The translations under genes and the position numbers were made by a program. This document shows, in pieces, positions 16,204 through 26,316 of a stretch of DNA of 64,000 nt (position 1 is the stretch's first letter; each line of letters begins with the position of its first letter). Location of the stretch: contig OY969813.1 in the NCBI GenBank assembly GCA_963703355.1, positions 2,790,001 to 2,854,000 of the forward strand, read 5' to 3'. The DNA comes from Puia sp963703355. Lineage in GTDB: Bacteria > Bacteroidota > Bacteroidia > Chitinophagales > Chitinophagaceae. The notes under the pieces are model-generated. The model was given only the letters and a program-made list of their open reading frames with translations, was not told the origin of the DNA and searched no databases.

Positions 16204-19200
16204 ATGACCACAAAACGATTGCTGCTGAAGATCACATTTCTTCTACTATGTGTAACTTTTACACAATTAGCCTTCTCACAAACTAAAGTTGTTACCGGTA
16301 CAGTCATTGACGATAAAGGCCTTCCTGTTCAGGGAGCTACCGTTACTGTTAAGGGAAGTGGAAAGGGCGGAACAACAACAAATGCAAGCGGTGTGTTTTC
16401 ATTAACTGTTCCAGGTAATGCAACTACACTGGTTATTAGTTCTGTTGGATTCAACAGACAGGAAGTAGATATTACTGATAAGAGCGCTGTAAATGTAACA
16501 CTGGCTACCTCTTCAACAGCTTTAAACGAAGTGGTTGTAACTGGCTACGGTACTACCCGAAAGAAAGATTTGACGGGAGCTGTATCTCAGATTGCTTCCA
16601 AGGATTTCACCACTGGTAATCTGGCGAACCCTGCGCAGCTTATTGCAGGTAAAGTACCTGGAGTTGTGGTAACACAGCCAGGGGGTGACCCTAATGGAAT
16701 GTTTACTATTCGTTTAAGAGGACAGACTTCCATCTCCGGAGGTCAAACACCTTTGATTGTTGTTGACGGAGTTCCATTAGATGATCCGGCTACATTTTCT
16801 GATATACCAGCAGCAGATATCGCATCTATAGACGTGTTGAAAGATGCATCCGCAGCTGCAATATATGGTTCCCGCGGTGCTAACGGTGTTATGATGGTCA
16901 ATACGAAAAAAGGTGTTGCAGGACGAACTACAGTAGAATACAATGGTTCAGTAAGTATTGACAACGTTGCCAAACTATACGATATGGCGGACGCTGCCCA
17001 ATGGAAAGAAGGTTATACAAAGTTGCTTACTTCACAAGGTGCAACTCCGGGAGCGATTGATACAGCAATAACAGGTTACGATCATGGTGGAAATACAAAC
17101 TGGCAGAAGGCGTTACTCCAAACAGGCGTTTCAACGAATCAAAGCGTTTCAATAACCGGTGGATCAAATGGTTTTAGCTATCGTGGTACTGTTAACTATG
17201 TTGATCAGCAGGGTATCGTTATCAACTCCGGCAGAAAACAATTGGGTTTACGTTTTACTGCGCAACAAAAAGCATTAAATGATAAACTGACTTTGCAATT
17301 TGGTATCTCAAATACAAATACTACAAGAAAATTAACGGACTATAATATTTTCTACGAAGCGTATAGTTCCCCCCCTGTTTATCCGGTAAAAAATGCGGAT
17401 GGCAGTTATTTCACCTATAGTGATTTTGCTTTGCAGAATCCTGTACAACAGCAGGCTGAGGAAACGCAAAATGTAACTGAAAACTTTACAATCATTAACG
17501 CGTTAGCTGACTATGAAATCATTCCAGGATTAAAAGTTGGCGTACTGGGATCCAGTTCCCAGTTCAATGCCCAATATGAATATTTCGAACCGGTATTTGA
17601 AGGCGTCGGAAATTCAAACGTAGGTTCGCTTGCAACAGGGAATATTGATTCCAAAAAAGGCAATGCACACGTTAACTACGTTAAAAGTTGGGGTAAAAGC
17701 AATTTTTCCTTTACAGGAGTTTATGAATATAATCTTTTCGAAAATAATCAGAATGGATCGGCTGCTTCCAATCTGTTGCTGAATTCCATTGGTGCATGGA
17801 GCCTGCAATCTGCTCCGCAACAATATCAGCATGCTTATTCTGAAAGAGATGAGTCTATGTTGATTTCTTATGTTGCACGGGCAACCTACAACTGGGATCA
17901 GAAATATTTCCTGACTGCCAGTATACGTGATGATGGTTCTTCAAAATTTGGAGCAAATAATGCCTGGGGTCTTTTCCCTTCTGCAGCCGTTGCATGGAGG
18001 ATCAGCAATGAGTCGTTCCTGAAAGATGTTTCCTGGTTAAATGAGTTGAAGATTAATGCAGGCTGGGGTAAAACAGGTAACCAGGATGCCATTGGCGCCT
18101 ATTCAAAATTAGAATTGTATGGCCCGGTTGGATCTTATTATAATGGAGCATCAGAATTGTGGTTAACACAATATGGTCCGACTCAAAATGCAAACCCAAA
18201 TCTTCAATGGGAAGTCAGAACGGGAAGAAATATTGGATTTGATTTCGGCGTGTTGCAAAATCGCCTGACCGGTGGATTCAATTATTTCAATGATATAACT
18301 ACCAAGTTGCTTTATACATATAATATTCCATTCCCAAGTAAAGGAGCAGTGGTAGATAATTCACTTGCCAACGTCGGTGCTATGTCAAATAAAGGCGTTG
18401 AATTTAATTTGAACTATCAGGTGGTTCATACAAGAGACTTTTCTTTTAACCTGGGCGGTCAGATCAGTTCTGTACAGACGAGGATCACCAGTCTGTCTGG
18501 CAGTTATAGTAATGGAGTTACTGATTATTCTCTGTCAACAGATGCGGTGCCAGAAGGTGTTGCCGAAGGTAGAGGTTTGAGTACAGCACCTATTACCTAC
18601 TTAAAAGTGGGTTATACTCCTTATGTTTTCTTTATGCCTCACTATGTCGGACTTAATAGTGCCGGCCAGGAAATGTACGATTCAGCAAAAGGGGGAACAA
18701 CTACAAATATTCTGAAGGCTACGAACTATTATACCGATCCGGCGCCGAAATTTAACTATGGTATCAACTTAGGTTTTACATATAAAGCCTGGGGATTGAA
18801 TACATTCCTTAGAGGAATTGCTGGTGCAAAAATATTCGACAATACAAGAATGGTGTTAGACAACATCAATAGATTTGGAGGCAACAACGGTACAGTTGAA
18901 GCATTAACAAATGGAATCACGAATGGTCCGCAGGCATCTGATCATTGGCTGGAAAATGCTTCTTTCCTGCGTATGGACAATCTGAATCTGTCTTATTCGT
19001 TTAAACCAATGGGTCAGTTCCAAAGTATCAGGCTCTACATAGCCATGAATAACGTATTTGTGATCACAAAGTATCGTGGACTGGATCCTGAAGTCAGAGT
19101 CGCTGCGACTACTACAAACGCGTTACAAAATACGCTTTCTTCGGCTGGTGTTGCTAATAGTTTTTCGCAAGGAGGTTCTACTTCAAACGAACAGTATATT

Positions 19201-19278
19201 GACGCGGCTTATTCGGGAGATGGTTATTATCCAAAGACACATTCATACACTCTGGGTGTGAACATAACATTTAAATAA
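16204..19278 (+). CDS. SusC/RagA-type TonB-linked outer-membrane transporter
   Basis: Start placed at the ATG at 16204 (MTTKRLLLKITF), which gives a proper signal peptide; 1024 residues. A carboxypeptidase-regulatory-like domain (about 27-110: VVTGTVIDDKGLPVQGATV), then a plug domain from VVVTGYGTTRKKDLTGAVSQ with the SusC signature (LRGQTSISGGQTPLIVVDGVP and DVLKDASAAAIYGSRGANG), then a 22-strand-type barrel ending in NITFK. It imports an oligosaccharide or other nutrient delivered by the partner SusD, powered by TonB. The substrate cannot be inferred from this locus. Confidence 0.95.
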   Translation: MTTKRLLLKITFLLLCVTFTQLAFSQTKVVTGTVIDDKGLPVQGATVTVKGSGKGGTTTNASGVFSLTVPGNATTLVISSVGFNRQEVDITDKSAVNVTLATSSTALNEVVVTGYGTTRKKDLTGAVSQIASKDFTTGNLANPAQLIAGKVPGVVVTQPGGDPNGMFTIRLRGQTSISGGQTPLIVVDGVPLDDPATFSDIPAADIASIDVLKDASAAAIYGSRGANGVMMVNTKKGVAGRTTVEYNGSVSIDNVAKLYDMADAAQWKEGYTKLLTSQGATPGAIDTAITGYDHGGNTNWQKALLQTGVSTNQSVSITGGSNGFSYRGTVNYVDQQGIVINSGRKQLGLRFTAQQKALNDKLTLQFGISNTNTTRKLTDYNIFYEAYSSPPVYPVKNADGSYFTYSDFALQNPVQQQAEETQNVTENFTIINALADYEIIPGLKVGVLGSSSQFNAQYEYFEPVFEGVGNSNVGSLATGNIDSKKGNAHVNYVKSWGKSNFSFTGVYEYNLFENNQNGSAASNLLLNSIGAWSLQSAPQQYQHAYSERDESMLISYVARATYNWDQKYFLTASIRDDGSSKFGANNAWGLFPSAAVAWRISNESFLKDVSWLNELKINAGWGKTGNQDAIGAYSKLELYGPVGSYYNGASELWLTQYGPTQNANPNLQWEVRTGRNIGFDFGVLQNRLTGGFNYFNDITTKLLYTYNIPFPSKGAVVDNSLANVGAMSNKGVEFNLNYQVVHTRDFSFNLGGQISSVQTRITSLSGSYSNGVTDYSLSTDAVPEGVAEGRGLSTAPITYLKVGYTPYVFFMPHYVGLNSAGQEMYDSAKGGTTTNILKATNYYTDPAPKFNYGINLGFTYKAWGLNTFLRGIAGAKIFDNTRMVLDNINRFGGNNGTVEALTNGITNGPQASDHWLENASFLRMDNLNLSYSFKPMGQFQSIRLYIAMNNVFVITKYRGLDPEVRVAATTTNALQNTLSSAGVANSFSQGGSTSNEQYIDAAYSGDGYYPKTHSYTLGVNITFK

Positions 19279-19325
19279 AATTTAAATAAACAGACCCATT
19301 TTATCAAAATAAAGAATCACTTATT

Positions 19326-21005
19326 ATGAAAATAAATAAAAACAACAGGTTCCTGGTTCTTGCCGGCTTGAGTCTGTTAGCAACGATGTCATGTACAAAG
19401 TTGCAAACGAATGTGTACAGTGTAATTCCTGTCACATCCTACTGGCAAACTCCTGCAGAAATTGCAGCCGGTGTCGCACCAGCGTACTCTAACTTTAATA
19501 GTTTATCGGCAATTGGTGGCGACTTTGCGAATATGATTGAAGGAGTAACCGATGAAATGGTAGTACCTACAAGGGGAAATGACTGGGGTGATGCAGGTCA
19601 CTGGAATGCTCTTTGGTTCCATACCTATGAGCCAACAAACTCTAACTGGAATTCAGGATGGCAGGATGTATTTGGTGGAATAAGCAAGTGTAATCTGATT
19701 ATTGCTGCCGTAAACGGGTTAAGTCCGGCGCCGCCTTCATTGCCATCAATTTTGGCTCAGGTAAAAACAATCAGAGCATATTACTATTATCAGGCGATGA
19801 GCATTTTTGGAAACGTACCGATCGTTACAGATACTACTTCTAGCCCTACTCCACCAATTGTCGCGAGGAAAGATGTTTATAATTTTATTATCAGTGATCT
19901 GCTTGCAAGTCTTCCTAATCTAACTTCTGAAGTAAGTGCAAATACATACGGACAAGTAACCAAGTATTTTGCCTTTGCCTTACTGGCGAGATTATATTTA
20001 AATGCGATCGTATTTACAGGTATTCCTGGAACTGTTTATACAGCCGGTACCCCCAACTACGCAGCTGCCATTCAATATGCAGATTCTGTGATTGCTGGTC
20101 CTTATTCGTTGATGAGTGATTACTTTGACAATTTCTCACCCAGTAACGGTCCAAGCAGTACTGAAAATATATTTGCATTCCCCTGCGATCATATCAACAA
20201 CAAATCAAACGACTGGGAAAATTCCATATTACATTACCAGAGTTATCTGGCTTTTGGAATGGCTACAGGAAATAATCTCTGGAACGGATTCTGCGCACAG
20301 GCAGATTTCTATGCCAATTTCGACACGACTTCTACCTACACCCCGAGTGGTTCATTTGTTTTGAGAAACTATAGTGATATGCGTTCCGGACAATGGTTAA
20401 TTGGTCAGCAGTTTAAGGGTACATACAATTACCCTCCTTATCAAAATGTACCGGTTTCGGGTCCTACAGCTGACTATGTTATTGACGCGGGCACAGGAGC
20501 CAATCTGGCTTTCAATCCGAATTTCACGTTGTTCTCAGATGCTAGTCCAGCGGGTCGCCTGGCAGGTATCAGAAATATCAAGTATTTCCCAGCCGCTTCT
20601 TCGGGACAGAACGGATCTGATATGGACAATGACTTTGTCATCTTCCGTCTAGCAGAAATTTATCTGATTAAGGCTGAAGCTGAACTCAGATCAGGTACAA
20701 ATACTGCAGATGCCCTGTCTCTTGTAAATGCTCTGAGAACAAGAGCTTACGGGAATAGCTCACATAATCTGACTACTTTAACATTGCCTGTTCTTTTAGC
20801 TGAAAAAGGAAGAGAAATGGCTTTTGAAGGTGTAAGAAGGGATGATCTGATCAGGTACGAAGTCACAGACGGAATACCTTATTTTACTTCTGCAAGAACT
20901 GTAGGAGCTAAGCCAAAAGATCCGGATGATCATTGGATGATTTTCCCGATCCCATCCCTGCAGATTACCGCTAACAGTAATTTGACTCAGAATCCGGGCT
21001 ATTAG
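19326..21005 (+). CDS. SusD/RagB-type nutrient-binding lipoprotein
   Basis: 559 residues. Lipoprotein signal peptide with lipobox ATMSC (Cys about 23), then a helical SusD fold with TPR-like pairs (KTIRAYYYYQAMSIFGNVPI) and the C-terminal RLAEIYLIKAEAELRSG and EKGREMAFEGVRRDDLIR blocks characteristic of RagB/SusD. It caps the SusC barrel. It starts 47 bp after susC and is followed by a strong terminator, so susCD form one unit. Confidence 0.95.
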   Translation: MKINKNNRFLVLAGLSLLATMSCTKLQTNVYSVIPVTSYWQTPAEIAAGVAPAYSNFNSLSAIGGDFANMIEGVTDEMVVPTRGNDWGDAGHWNALWFHTYEPTNSNWNSGWQDVFGGISKCNLIIAAVNGLSPAPPSLPSILAQVKTIRAYYYYQAMSIFGNVPIVTDTTSSPTPPIVARKDVYNFIISDLLASLPNLTSEVSANTYGQVTKYFAFALLARLYLNAIVFTGIPGTVYTAGTPNYAAAIQYADSVIAGPYSLMSDYFDNFSPSNGPSSTENIFAFPCDHINNKSNDWENSILHYQSYLAFGMATGNNLWNGFCAQADFYANFDTTSTYTPSGSFVLRNYSDMRSGQWLIGQQFKGTYNYPPYQNVPVSGPTADYVIDAGTGANLAFNPNFTLFSDASPAGRLAGIRNIKYFPAASSGQNGSDMDNDFVIFRLAEIYLIKAEAELRSGTNTADALSLVNALRTRAYGNSSHNLTTLTLPVLLAEKGREMAFEGVRRDDLIRYEVTDGIPYFTSARTVGAKPKDPDDHWMIFPIPSLQITANSNLTQNPGY

Positions 21006-21043
21006 AATTTGGGTTTTTGAGTTAATTATATATTATTTTATTG

Positions 21044-21078
21044 AAGAAGTAGTGAACTTTACACTACTTCTTTTTTTT
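21044..21078 (+). terminator. Terminator after susD
   Basis: AAGAAGTAGTG pairs with CACTACTTCTT around a 7-nt loop, followed by a run of T. It separates susCD from the ASPIC/VCBS gene that begins at 21097. Confidence 0.85.
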
Positions 21079-21096
21079 GTGTAGTATAGCAAGTTT

Positions 21097-24000
21097 ATGA
21101 AGCGAAAAATCTTTCGTCCGACCTGCATTTTCATTATACTTTTTGCCTTCTGCCAATGTCATCATACGAAGTCAGATGAATTGAATCCGGAAGATGCACT
21201 GTTCCAGTTGATGCCTTCATCAGGTACGGGCATCGGTTTTGTAAACAATGTTACCGACTCAAAAGAATTTAATGTTTTCAAATACCGGAATTTCTACAAT
21301 GGTGGTGGAGTTGCAATCGGGGATGTTAACAATGATGGCAGGCCCGATATCTTTTTTACTTCTAACGAAGGAAGTTGCAAACTGTATATCAACAAAGGAA
21401 ACTGGAAATTTGAAGACGTTACCGACAAAGCAGGCCTGAGGGGAATTCACAAATGGCATACGGGTGTAACCATGGTAGATATTAACGGCGATGGCTGGTT
21501 GGATATCTATATATGCAACAGTGGCGAAGTTAAAGGGGATGACCGGGCCAACGAATTATACATTAATCAAAAAGACGGGACGTTTAAAGAAATGGCCCAT
21601 GAATACGGACTGGACGACAAGGGTTACTCAACTCAGGCTGTTTTTTTCGATTACGACCACGATGGTGACCTCGATTGTTTTATTCTGAATAACAGTTATC
21701 GGCCTATTGAAAGTTTTGGTTACAATCGCAATCTCCGCAACATCAGGAATTTTAATGGCGGACAACGACTTTACCGAAACGATAACGGTCACTTCACAGA
21801 TGTGAGCGAACAGGCGCATATTTATGGTAGTGAGATCGGATTTGGGCTGGGTGTTACCGTTGGCGATCTCAACAATGATGGCTGGGACGACATGTACGTA
21901 TCTAACGACTTTTTCGAAAAGGATTATGTCTATATCAATCAGCGCGACGGAACTTTTAAAGAGGTTGGTAATGAAGCCATGGGTCATATGAGTTATGCAT
22001 CGATGGGTTCTGACATGACAGACATTAATAATGACGGATGGCTGGATGTATTTACAACGGATATGCTTCCGGAAGGCGATCAACGATTAAAGACAACTAC
22101 AAAATTTGATGACTACAACGTCTACAATGCCAAACTGAAAAATGATTTTCATCATCAGTTTTCCGCAAATTGTCTGCAGTTAAATAATGGCGACGGCACT
22201 TTTAGTGAAATCGCATGTATGGCTGGTGTGGAAGCAACCGACTGGAGCTGGGGAGCTTTGAGTTTTGATTTCAACAACGATGGCTGGAAGGATTTATTTG
22301 TAAGCAATGGTATCAGTAAGGATCTAACGAACCAGGACTTTCTCGATTTCTTTAGCAGTGATGAAGCAAAGAAAGAAGTGAGCGGTGGTGGATTTGATTA
22401 TAAGAATTTTCTCGATAAAATGTCTTCTACTCCCATTCCTAATTATGGGTTTATCAATCAAAAAGATCTCACTTTTAAAAATAGCTCAGAGACATTGGGG
22501 TTCTCCATACCCAGTTTCAGTAATGGAGCAGCTTATGGCGACCTCGATGGAGACGGTGATCTGGATCTGGTAGTGAATAACGAAAATCAGGAAGCATTTA
22601 TTTACAGAAATATGACTTCTGAAAAAATGCATGCCCGTTATCTTAAAATACAATTACAGGGGTTTTCTCCAAACAATTTTGGATATGGGGCAAGAGTGAC
22701 CGTCTTTTCTAATGGTGTTCAACAGATATTGGAACAAATGCCGAGTCGTGGTTTTGAGAGCTCCGTAGAACCCGTACTGAATTTCGGACTGGGGACTGCG
22801 ACGAAAGTAGATAGTCTCGAAATCTTATGGCCCAATTTAAAAACAGAGCGTCTTACAAATATCCCAACAGATACTACCATTACACTTTATCAAAAAAATG
22901 CGAATGGGATATTCCGAACCGCTACAAATCCTCCTGCATTATTTAAGAATATTACTTCGTCTGCTATAGTGGGAAATATCGAGCATAAAGAAAATCCGTT
23001 TATTGATTTTGATATTGAAAGACTGATTCCAAAAATGCTTTCTACCGAAGGCCCTAAAATTGCCGTCGGAGATGTTAACGGCGATGGCCTGGAAGACTTT
23101 TTCATGGGTGCTTCTTTTGGCGATACAGCTAAACTTTTTATTCAACAGCCCAATGGAAGTTTTATCCAAAAGCCCCAGCCTGCGTTTGTGCAGGACAGAG
23201 ACTACGAGACAGTAGGTGCGGAGTTCTTTGATGCCGATGGCGATGGTGATCTTGATCTGGTTGTTGCTTCCGGCGGCAATCAGGCGCCATTGGGATCCCT
23301 TTCTTCCATGCCGCGACTATATCTGAATGATGGGAAGGGAAATTTTGTTCGCGCAGCAAGAGGTTGGCCAACCGTTTATTTAAATGCTTCCTGTGTGCGT
23401 TCGTATGACTATGACGGAGACGGATTGCCCGATATTTTTATAGGGGCGAGGAATATTCCGTCTTCTTATGGTATCAGCCCACAGAGTAAATTATTTCATA
23501 ATAAAGGTCACGGGGAATTTGAAGATGTGAGTAATAAATTGGCACCCATTCTTGCAACATTGGGAATGGTGACTGATGCGCAGTGGATTGATGTAGACGG
23601 AGATGGGAAAAAAGAATTGGTGGTTGTAGGTGACTGGATGCCGGTGACTATTCTAAAATATCAAAATGGACAACTGGAGAGGATAAAAGAGATTGCAGGT
23701 TCATCAGGATGGTGGAATTGTCTGACGGTGGCAGATGTGAATGGAGATGGTTATCCTGATCTTATCGCTGGTAATAATGGCACCAATTCCAAAATCAGGG
23801 CAGACAGTACCCATCCGGCGAGATTATTTGTTGATGATTTTGATAAAAACGGCCAGACAGATTGCGTAGCCGCCTATTATAAAACAGATGGTAAGTCTTA
23901 TCCTTTTAACCTGAGAAGTGATCTGGTAGGTCAAATGCCCTATCTGAAAAAGAAATTCCTCCGATATAAGGACTATGCAGGAAAGACAATCGAAGAGGTG

Positions 24001-24441
24001 TTTACAGAAAGCGAATTGAGTCATGCGCAAAAACTGATTGTTCAGCAAACGAAAAGTTGCGTTTTCTATAATGACGGTAAAGGAAATTTCACCATGAAAC
24101 CTCTTCCCCGGATGGCGCAGATTTCCCCGGTTTTTGGAATTTTGGTTGCTGACTTAAATGGCGATGGTATAAAAGACATCTTCCTGGGAGGGAATTTTTA
24201 TGGATTAAAACCTGAAGTCGGGCGATACGACGCCAGCTACGGAGTTACGTTTTTAGGAAATACATCGCACGGATTTACCTATATGAAACCCGAAATTAGT
24301 GGTCTGTTTATTAAGGGAGAAGTTCGGGATGTAAAAGAAATTCCCTTAAAAGATGGCAATTGCATCGTAATGGCAAGGAATAACGATTCACTACAAATAT
24401 TCAAAAAGAATATGGGTCATGGTTTGAAACGTCAGCCCTAA
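21097..24441 (+). CDS. ASPIC/UnbV and VCBS-repeat lipoprotein, first paralogue
   Basis: 1114 residues. Lipoprotein signal peptide (FAFCQC, Cys about 20-22). Many FG-GAP/VCBS repeats with Ca-binding DxNxDG loops (GDVNNDGRPDIFF, DINGDGWLDIYI, GDLDGDGDLDLVV) would form integrin-like beta-propellers. An ASPIC/UnbV domain lies at about 518-590 (FGYGARVTVFSNG, PSRGFESSVEPVLNFGLG), and a second set of repeats follows after HKENPFIDFDIERL. It is probably displayed on the outer membrane and accessory to SusCD. The role in binding or enzymology is unknown. It is similar throughout to the gene at 26317. Confidence 0.9.
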   Translation: MKRKIFRPTCIFIILFAFCQCHHTKSDELNPEDALFQLMPSSGTGIGFVNNVTDSKEFNVFKYRNFYNGGGVAIGDVNNDGRPDIFFTSNEGSCKLYINKGNWKFEDVTDKAGLRGIHKWHTGVTMVDINGDGWLDIYICNSGEVKGDDRANELYINQKDGTFKEMAHEYGLDDKGYSTQAVFFDYDHDGDLDCFILNNSYRPIESFGYNRNLRNIRNFNGGQRLYRNDNGHFTDVSEQAHIYGSEIGFGLGVTVGDLNNDGWDDMYVSNDFFEKDYVYINQRDGTFKEVGNEAMGHMSYASMGSDMTDINNDGWLDVFTTDMLPEGDQRLKTTTKFDDYNVYNAKLKNDFHHQFSANCLQLNNGDGTFSEIACMAGVEATDWSWGALSFDFNNDGWKDLFVSNGISKDLTNQDFLDFFSSDEAKKEVSGGGFDYKNFLDKMSSTPIPNYGFINQKDLTFKNSSETLGFSIPSFSNGAAYGDLDGDGDLDLVVNNENQEAFIYRNMTSEKMHARYLKIQLQGFSPNNFGYGARVTVFSNGVQQILEQMPSRGFESSVEPVLNFGLGTATKVDSLEILWPNLKTERLTNIPTDTTITLYQKNANGIFRTATNPPALFKNITSSAIVGNIEHKENPFIDFDIERLIPKMLSTEGPKIAVGDVNGDGLEDFFMGASFGDTAKLFIQQPNGSFIQKPQPAFVQDRDYETVGAEFFDADGDGDLDLVVASGGNQAPLGSLSSMPRLYLNDGKGNFVRAARGWPTVYLNASCVRSYDYDGDGLPDIFIGARNIPSSYGISPQSKLFHNKGHGEFEDVSNKLAPILATLGMVTDAQWIDVDGDGKKELVVVGDWMPVTILKYQNGQLERIKEIAGSSGWWNCLTVADVNGDGYPDLIAGNNGTNSKIRADSTHPARLFVDDFDKNGQTDCVAAYYKTDGKSYPFNLRSDLVGQMPYLKKKFLRYKDYAGKTIEEVFTESELSHAQKLIVQQTKSCVFYNDGKGNFTMKPLPRMAQISPVFGILVADLNGDGIKDIFLGGNFYGLKPEVGRYDASYGVTFLGNTSHGFTYMKPEISGLFIKGEVRDVKEIPLKDGNCIVMARNNDSLQIFKKNMGHGLKRQP

Positions 24442-24485
24442 AAATGTCGTATATTCATTAGGTACGTGATATTTTATTGGATGCT

Positions 24486-25283
24486 ATGAGGATGGGAAAA
24501 TTGATATTGAATATAGCGATGGTGGTCAGTGTATTACTTTTTACAAACTGCAAAAAGGTGAATACTGTATACCAACCTGCGGTTATCGATTCTTCCCGTA
24601 TTTCTATTACCAATGCATCCCCGGCTATTTCAGATCTACAGTTTTATGTGAACAACCAGCTGGTTGCTTTACCTAACGCTCCCTTATCATATGGGCAGAC
24701 GGCGTACGCATTTTACATAAATGATGCGAATCCTTATCGACCGGATACAACATTACTTCCTTACATAAGTATTGCCACCGGTTATCAGCAATTGGGTTTT
24801 GGAACGCATACTAACAGTGATATCTATAGCAATTTGGATGATGAATTTGAACCGGGGAACAGCTATTCTGTTTTTGTTACCGACACTTTGAAACACGGGC
24901 AATTAACAACCGTTTTTTTGCATGACTATATTGGGAAAATGGATTCGACCCACGGTCAGATTCGGTTTATTAATCTTTCGCCGGATGCCCCTTCGCTGGA
25001 TTTATGGGCTTACCTGGGTGCAGAGCCTCCGGCTATAAAAGTGGCCTCCAATTGTGGTTATTTACCGAATGACTTCAATTCTTTTCTAAATGCTGAAACA
25101 TTCTCTCTGATAGCGGCCGGTCCTTACTTTTTTATTGCTACTGAAGCAGGCACTTCCAATATTGTCTTGCAAGGCCAGCTCTACATTCCTCCTCAGAATG
25201 TAGTAACTATTTATACGAAGGGATATGTAAGCGGAGTTGGTAACAATGCAATTGACGTAGGAGTCATACAGTATCAGCCGTAA
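24486..25283 (+). CDS. DUF4397 lipoprotein
   Basis: Start taken at ATG 24486 (MRMGKLILN); a TTG nine bases upstream is also in frame. About 265 residues. Lipobox LLFTNC at about 16-21. The mature part begins with RISITNASPAISDLQFYVNNQ and contains RFINLSPDAPSLDLWAYLG, the repeated DUF4397 pattern. Surface or periplasmic lipoprotein of unknown role, between the two ASPIC/VCBS paralogues. Confidence 0.8.
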   Translation: MRMGKLILNIAMVVSVLLFTNCKKVNTVYQPAVIDSSRISITNASPAISDLQFYVNNQLVALPNAPLSYGQTAYAFYINDANPYRPDTTLLPYISIATGYQQLGFGTHTNSDIYSNLDDEFEPGNSYSVFVTDTLKHGQLTTVFLHDYIGKMDSTHGQIRFINLSPDAPSLDLWAYLGAEPPAIKVASNCGYLPNDFNSFLNAETFSLIAAGPYFFIATEAGTSNIVLQGQLYIPPQNVVTIYTKGYVSGVGNNAIDVGVIQYQP

Positions 25284-25312
25284 GATCCTCGAACAAAAGC
25301 CTAAGCGAATTC

Positions 25313-26257
25313 TCAATAAACAGGGTAATTCAGTTCAATTTTAATCATTGAACTATCTGTAGTGGGAATGGAATCGTTCAAATATCTTTCAAAGGATTCT
25401 GCAGGAACAGAAAGCGCATGGTCAGATAAATACTTCGACATGGCGTCGTAAATACTTTTTCTGTTTTTAAAACTTCCTTCATAAATACCTGTAACATCAT
25501 TACCTCTGGCTGGTAACGACAAACAGGTAATTTCTTTTTCCGAAGGCCCTTCTTTATTTACCGGTACACCTATCGTAAGTTGAATGGAATCCTCGGCAAT
25601 TGCAATGTAGGATATGGAAACATGGTCCGTTTTCACCAGGTTATTATTCTTGACGTATCGTAATAAATTTTGATAGCCGTACCTGATTTTCGAAAACACA
25701 TCGATCTTTTTGATCTTGAATACACTGCTGGCTATAACGGAATCTCTTATGTTACTCTTCTGAATATCGTATCCGTAAAATGATTTTGAATCTTCCAGAT
25801 AATATTTAAGCCCGTTGATTGCATGCACTCCTGATTTGTTTCTGCCAAAAAGAACAAATATCAGCGGACTTCTATTTTCAACATCAATTTTGAGTCCGCC
25901 CAAACTGTCGCCGGGAAAGAAAGTAAATGCATAAATGTCCACCCAATCGCTGGTTTCCTCCTTTACCTGATAGGACATAGGTGTAATGATGCTGATGGTG
26001 TATTTTTTCCCGGGAATGGTGGCAACATATATCTTATGTGAGGAATCCTGAGTAACGTTATAACTTTCAGGAGTGCTGTCGAAAGTCTGTTTTAATGCAG
26101 GATACCAGTTTTTCCAGTTCCTTACTTTTATAATCTGAGGGACCGCATTGTCGAAAGTAGCGTTAATATGAATTGTGGTTTTTTGGGTGACGGGTAAAGC
26201 GAAAACTATGCAAAGAACAACGACAAAAATCAATACAGCAGCCATTCGTTTTTTCAT
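25313..26257 (-). CDS. Membrane-anchored SRPBCC-like protein with GyrI-type effector-binding domain
   Basis: 314 residues. One N-terminal membrane segment or uncleaved signal (about 5-24). An SRPBCC-like region (about 30-150: INATFDNAVPQIIKVRNWKNWYPAL) is followed by a C-terminal GyrI/effector-binding-like region (about 200-314: TGIYEGSFKNRKSIYDAMSKYL and IKIELNYPV). Small-molecule binding is likely; the ligand is unknown. It is on the opposite strand to its neighbours and therefore not part of the susCD unit. Confidence 0.65.
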   Translation of the reverse strand: MKKRMAAVLIFVVVLCIVFALPVTQKTTIHINATFDNAVPQIIKVRNWKNWYPALKQTFDSTPESYNVTQDSSHKIYVATIPGKKYTISIITPMSYQVKEETSDWVDIYAFTFFPGDSLGGLKIDVENRSPLIFVLFGRNKSGVHAINGLKYYLEDSKSFYGYDIQKSNIRDSVIASSVFKIKKIDVFSKIRYGYQNLLRYVKNNNLVKTDHVSISYIAIAEDSIQLTIGVPVNKEGPSEKEITCLSLPARGNDVTGIYEGSFKNRKSIYDAMSKYLSDHALSVPAESFERYLNDSIPTTDSSMIKIELNYPVY

Positions 26258-26316
26258 TTTTCAAATATAATTTTAAATACGAAAGGGAAATAAATATTGA
26301 ATAATTTGTGCCTGTT

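Noticed and set aside
24477..24486. TTG start for the DUF4397 lipoprotein
   Set aside because: The ATG three codons later gives a better signal peptide; the TTG adds only acidic residues.
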